Origin: Trebonia sp036501515
GTDB taxonomy: Bacteria; Actinomycetota; Actinomycetes; Streptosporangiales; Streptosporangiaceae
Reading direction: 5' to 3'
Assembly: GCA_036501515.1 (NCBI GenBank)
Contig: DASYAD010000040.1
Span: 26,689 to 90,688 of the forward strand
Length of the DNA stretch: 64,000 nucleotides
Shown: positions 60,785-64,000 of the stretch, piece after piece
Position numbering within the stretch: the stretch's first letter is position 1
Layout: the number at the start of each line of letters is the position of its first letter
The notes under the pieces: generated by a model
Seen by the model: the letters and a program-made list of their open reading frames with translations, nothing else
Told to the model about the DNA's origin: nothing
Databases searched by the model: none
Program-made: the position numbers and the translations under genes

Positions 60785-63253
60785 TCAGCGCAGCCTGCGC
60801 AGGAACGGGTCCTGTGCGGCCTGTGACGCGACCCGGATCCGTGCGTCCGCCGCCACGGCGCTGCCGGGCCTGGCGATGACCGGGTACAGGTCGAGCTCGG
60901 TGACCTCTGGGAGGTCGTCCGCGAGCCGGGAAACCCGCAGCAGCAGGTCCCGCAGCGCCGATACGCCGGCGGCCGGGTCGCCCAGGTGGCCGTGCAGGGA
61001 CGGCACCGACCTGATCGAGCTGATCAGCGCGCCGGCGTCGGCCTCGGTCAGCGGCGCCAGGCTGGCGGCGTGGTCGTCAGGCAGCCGGGCGGCGGTGCCG
61101 CCGAGCCCGAGTACGACCAGCGAGCCGAACATCTGGTCTTCCCGCACGCCGATCACCACCTCGGTGTCGTCCCTGCCGGCCGTCGCCGCGGGATCCACCT
61201 GAATGCCGTACCGGCCAAGCAGCGCGGTCACGTCGTCACCGGGCAGCCAGCCGCCGTCCGGCTGCCCGGCCAGGAAGGCGTGCACGATCTCCCTGGCCCG
61301 CTCGGTCTGCACGTCGGGGTACGCGGGCACGGTACGGCCAGGCGCCGCGTGCCATTCCGCGTACCTGACCGCGCGGGACAGCGCCCTGGCCGCTACTTCG
61401 GGGTAGGCGTAGGCAGGCACCTTGCCGTCCCGGCCGTCGATGAGCCTGACCGCCTCAGGCTGGTTGAGCACGACGACGGCCAGCGGGACACCGACCTCGG
61501 CCTGCGCGATGGCGCTGAGCAGGTCTCCGGTCGCCCCGGTGCGCAGCACAAGCGCGATGACCGCGTGCACCTCCTGGTCGGCGCTCAGCGTCTCGAGCAC
61601 CTCCCTGAAGGCATCGGCCGACACGGTCGCCGCCGTGTCCACCGGCCCGTTGACCGAGCCGCCGGCCGGGATGATGTCCCGCAGCTTGCGGCTGACCTGG
61701 CCCGCCGGGTGGTGCACGGCCAGCCCGAGGTCCGTGCACGCGTCCGCGGCGAGCACGCCGGCGCCGCCCACGTTCGACACGATCGCCACCGTACGGCCCG
61801 CGGGCGGCGGCTGGGTGGCGAGCAGTGCGGTGGCGCCGATCAGCTCGCCGAAGCTCGGCGTGGCGATGATCCCCGCCTGCTCGAACAGCGCCTCCCTGCT
61901 GACCAGCGGGGAGACGACCGACGCGGTGTGCGACGCGGCCGCGCGCTGGCCCGCCTCGCTGCGCCCGGCGTGCACGGTGAGCACCGGCATCTTCAAGCCG
62001 ACCCGGCGCGCGGTCCTGCCGAACTTGCGCGGGTTGCCGAACGACTCGATGTACAGCACCGCGACCCGGGTCTGGCCGTCTTGCTCCCACCACATCAGCA
62101 GGTCGTTGCTTGACACGTCGAGTTTGTTGCCGACGGAGGCGAACGAGGAGATGCCGATGCCGAGCCGGGTGAGGTGGTCCACCATCGCGAAGCCGAGGCC
62201 GCCGGACTGCATGACCAGGCCCACGCTGCCCGGGGCTGGGTTGGCCGCCGCGAACGTCGCGTCGAGGCCGATCGACGGCACCGCGATGCCGAAGCAGTTG
62301 GGGCCTATCAGCCGCATACCGTACCGCCGGCACACGGCGAGCAGGCGGGCGCTCGCGGCCGCGTCGACGGCGGCGGTGAGCACGACAAGGCCGCGGACGC
62401 CGCGCCGTCCGCAGGCCTCGGCGGTGTCGGTCACCGCGGCGGGCGGCACGGCCACGATCGCCAGGTCGGGTGCTTCGGGCAGGCTTTCCACGGTGGGAAA
62501 GCAGGGGACGGCCCCGAGCTGCGCGCCGCTCGGGTTGACGGCATACAACTGGCCCTTGTACCCGCCGGCCGTGATGTTCTCGAGGACCGAGCGGCCCACC
62601 GTACCCGGCCGCCTGCTGGTCCCGATGACCACCACCGACCGGGGCGCGAAGACCGGCCGGAGGCTGGCGACGCTGGCTGACCGCTCGCGCCTGGCCACCG
62701 TGTCGAGGTAGTCCGCGAGCTGCCGGCCGGCGTCGTCGGGCGGCAGCGGGATCGTGATGCCGACCACGCCGTCCTCGCGCCTGCTGACGACGGGCAGCCC
62801 CGCGTCGGAGAACACCCGCAGCATGCCCGTGTTCTCAAGCAGCGTCTCCGCCGTCAGCGCCTCGAACTGCCTGGCCCTGGCCAGCGACACCAGGTGCTCG
62901 AGCAGCAGCGTGGCGATGCCACGGTGATGCATGGTGTCCGCCACGGCGAACGCGACCTCGGCCGTCCGGCCGTTGTCACGGCCTGCCTCGAAGCTGGCGA
63001 CCCCGACGACCTGGCCGTCGAAGACCGCCAGCAGGGCGGCGTGGTCAGACCCGGCTTCCCTGGTGACCCGCCGGGCTTCCTGCTCGGCCGCGAGCCTGCT
63101 GAGGCTGAAAAAGCGCAGGTACGCGTTGTTGGGCGACATCGCCTCGTGCATCGCCTTGACGGCGGCGAAGTCGGCCTGCGCGGCCGGCCTGATCTCGACC
63201 GTCCGCCCGTCAGCGAGCAGCGCGTACACGCTCGCGGCGACCTGGTCGCTCAT
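60785..63253 (-). CDS. GNAT acetyltransferase fused to ADP-forming acyl-CoA synthetase-like protein, shortened ATP-grasp
   Basis: The 822-residue protein has an N-terminal GNAT domain (about 1-170, with AVADTMHHRGIATLLLEHLV as the acetyl-CoA loop). CoA-binding and ligase domains follow (from about 195, VVVIGTSRRPGTVGR; phospho-His442 in ASHTASV). The C-terminal ATP-grasp region jumps from YGIQVDPAAT directly to EVVIGVREDQMFGSLVVLGLGG. About 80-100 residues that normally supply the ATP-grasp core (VALK and HKSDVGGV-type motifs) are missing. ADP-forming synthetase activity is therefore doubtful, while the acetyltransferase (Pat-like) half looks complete. The ATG is followed by a normal N-terminus. 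Confidence 0.85.
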   Translation of the reverse strand: MSDQVAASVYALLADGRTVEIRPAAQADFAAVKAMHEAMSPNNAYLRFFSLSRLAAEQEARRVTREAGSDHAALLAVFDGQVVGVASFEAGRDNGRTAEVAFAVADTMHHRGIATLLLEHLVSLARARQFEALTAETLLENTGMLRVFSDAGLPVVSRREDGVVGITIPLPPDDAGRQLADYLDTVARRERSASVASLRPVFAPRSVVVIGTSRRPGTVGRSVLENITAGGYKGQLYAVNPSGAQLGAVPCFPTVESLPEAPDLAIVAVPPAAVTDTAEACGRRGVRGLVVLTAAVDAAASARLLAVCRRYGMRLIGPNCFGIAVPSIGLDATFAAANPAPGSVGLVMQSGGLGFAMVDHLTRLGIGISSFASVGNKLDVSSNDLLMWWEQDGQTRVAVLYIESFGNPRKFGRTARRVGLKMPVLTVHAGRSEAGQRAAASHTASVVSPLVSREALFEQAGIIATPSFGELIGATALLATQPPPAGRTVAIVSNVGGAGVLAADACTDLGLAVHHPAGQVSRKLRDIIPAGGSVNGPVDTAATVSADAFREVLETLSADQEVHAVIALVLRTGATGDLLSAIAQAEVGVPLAVVVLNQPEAVRLIDGRDGKVPAYAYPEVAARALSRAVRYAEWHAAPGRTVPAYPDVQTERAREIVHAFLAGQPDGGWLPGDDVTALLGRYGIQVDPAATAGRDDTEVVIGVREDQMFGSLVVLGLGGTAARLPDDHAASLAPLTEADAGALISSIRSVPSLHGHLGDPAAGVSALRDLLLRVSRLADDLPEVTELDLYPVIARPGSAVAADARIRVASQAAQDPFLRRLR

Positions 63254-63273
63254 CCGTCCTCCCGCTGGCCCGT

Positions 63274-63375
63274 GAAAGCCTGGTCGGTCTGAAAGCCTGG
63301 TCAGTCTGAAAGCCTGGTCAGTCTGAAAGCGTGCTCAGTCTGAAAGCGTGCTCAGTCTGAAAGCTGGGTCAGGCG
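63274..63375. repeat. Six 17-bp repeats (GAAAGCCTGGTCAGTCT)
   Basis: Six tandem copies of a 17-bp unit fill the gap upstream of the GNAT fusion gene. The later copies change CCTGG to CGTGC. The array runs a few bases into the next ORF. Confidence 0.9.
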
Positions 63376-63572
63376 GCTGCTTCTGGCCCGCCAGACGCGG
63401 CGTAAGTGACTGTACGGTTCTCATCTTCCGCCCTTTGCGGTGGCGTTGCCACCGCGGCACGGCCGGCCGCCTGGGCGGGGCCGGGCCGGGCACTGGCCCG
63501 ATCAGCCCGGAAAACCATGATGAGCCAGACGGCCAGGCTGCCCGCCGCGACGAGGGCGACGAGCAGCATCAT
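63369..63572 (-). CDS. Small single-span membrane protein
   Basis: The frame encodes one hydrophobic helix (MMLLVALVAAGSLAVWLIMVF) followed by a basic, Ala/Pro-rich cytoplasmic tail. The ATG at 63572 is the first plausible start. The frame is open upstream to a TTG at 63743 through a SANLA pentapeptide-like repeat, which may or may not be translated. No family is recognised. Confidence 0.45.
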   Translation of the reverse strand: MMLLVALVAAGSLAVWLIMVFRADRASARPGPAQAAGRAAVATPPQRAEDENRTVTYAASGGPEAAA

Positions 63573-63600
63573 CGGGGCGGAGATGTTGGTGTCCGGATAC

Positions 63601-63672
63601 GCGGAGGCAAGGTTCGCGGAGGCAAGATTCGCGGAGACAAGATTCGCGGAGGCAAGATTCGCTGAGACAAGC
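63601..63672. repeat. 15-bp repeat (CGCGGAGGCAAGATT)
   Basis: Five 15-bp units with alternating GAGGC/GAGAC give SANLA/SANLV pentapeptides on the minus strand, in frame with the small membrane protein. Confidence 0.85.
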
Positions 63673-63779
63673 GTCGTAAAGCAAAGTCCACCCCGCCTCG
63701 GCCGTCCGTCCCACGGCCGAACGCCCCCAGTCAGCAGGACCAAAGTCTCTCCCGAACGCAGCCCCCAGTTGAGCGCGGC

Positions 63780-64000
63780 CAGGTTCAGCGCGCCCGGTTA
63801 ATCACCGTCCGGTCGAGCGCGGCCGGTTGAACGCAGCCCGCCTGAGTACCGCCCGGGTTGAAAGCCGCCCGGTTGAGCAACGGCCGCGTGAGTACCGCCC
63901 GCGTGAGCACCGCCCGGGTTGAAAGCCGCCCGGTTGAGCAACGCCCGCGTGAGTACCACCCGGGTTGAAAGCCGCCCGGTTGAGCAACGCCCGCGTGAGC
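63780..64000. repeat. 15/16/15-bp compound minisatellite at window end
   Basis: Units of the type TTGAAAGCCGCCCGG, TTGAGCAACGCCCGCG and TGAGTACCGCCCGGG alternate in a 46-bp higher-order period and continue to the end of the window. The 46-bp period shifts frame each time, so it is not a coding pentapeptide array. With 63744-63779 this is a gene-free stretch. Confidence 0.85.

Noticed and set aside
63802..63987. Arg/Gly-rich ORF at the window end
   Set aside because: It is read through the compound minisatellite, whose 46-bp period breaks the frame.
63780..64000. CRISPR array
   Set aside because: Units are contiguous with no unique spacers and vary in sequence, so it is a minisatellite.

Overview
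The window is GC-rich bacterial chromosome with many GTG starts, dense 4-nt stop/start overlaps, a mycothiol-type DinB enzyme and paired ClpP subunits. This points to Actinomycetota, probably a filamentous lineage. I cannot place it further, and I see no prophage, IS element, CRISPR array or tRNA/rRNA gene.

Region 1 (about 0.1-18.5 kb) is a scattered aerobic cobalamin locus: cobF, cobK, a cobIJ fusion, cobH, cobG, cobN and cobD. A cobalamin riboswitch precedes cobN. Cobalt handling sits beside it: a divergent pair of an NmtR-like ArsR sensor and a P1B-4-type Co/Fe ATPase with a clear operator candidate, and an ArsP-like permease. Nudix, aldo/keto reductase and MFS/TetR genes are interspersed, as is a P-loop gene with an internal deletion. 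CobM, CobL, CobS/CobT and later-step enzymes are not here.

Region 2 (18.5-29.6 kb) holds an acetolactate synthase-like TPP enzyme, a secreted S53 peptidase with a duplicated upstream element and a strong terminator, a solute-binding-like protein, a DinB-fold enzyme, AraC and HIT proteins, and a translationally coupled zinc-ribbon/PH-like pair of unknown function.

Region 3 (29.6-41.8 kb) is the most distinctive block: eight minus-strand genes, nearly all overlapping, for a surface glycan. They encode three GT2 glycosyltransferases, a Wzx-type flippase fused to a GT14 (core-2/I-branching type) glycosyltransferase, a GT-C-like membrane protein, a small membrane protein, a GH26 lipoprotein and a second, stand-alone GT14. 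A soluble histidine kinase and two response regulators are divergent from it.

Region 4 (41.9-51.5 kb) has a PopR-like regulator with a coupled upstream mini-ORF, a clpP pair in which one subunit lacks the catalytic Ser, an amidase, a divergent G6PD, two MFS exporters, a membrane SGNH hydrolase and a zinc-ribbon membrane protein. Region 5 (51.5-63.6 kb) has a form II CoxLSM-type molybdenum hydroxylase, an HTH-ClpN protein with its own operator cluster, a SWIM-SNF2 helicase, SixA, a universal stress protein and a GNAT/acyl-CoA synthetase fusion with a shortened ATP-grasp domain.

A theme across the whole window is short tandem repeats: at least 16 arrays with units of 6-45 bp. Some are noncoding; others are in frame in interdomain linkers and tails of unrelated genes (cobIJ, cobG, cobN, ATPase, NmtR-like, GT2, zinc-ribbon). 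The last 700 bp is almost entirely such arrays.
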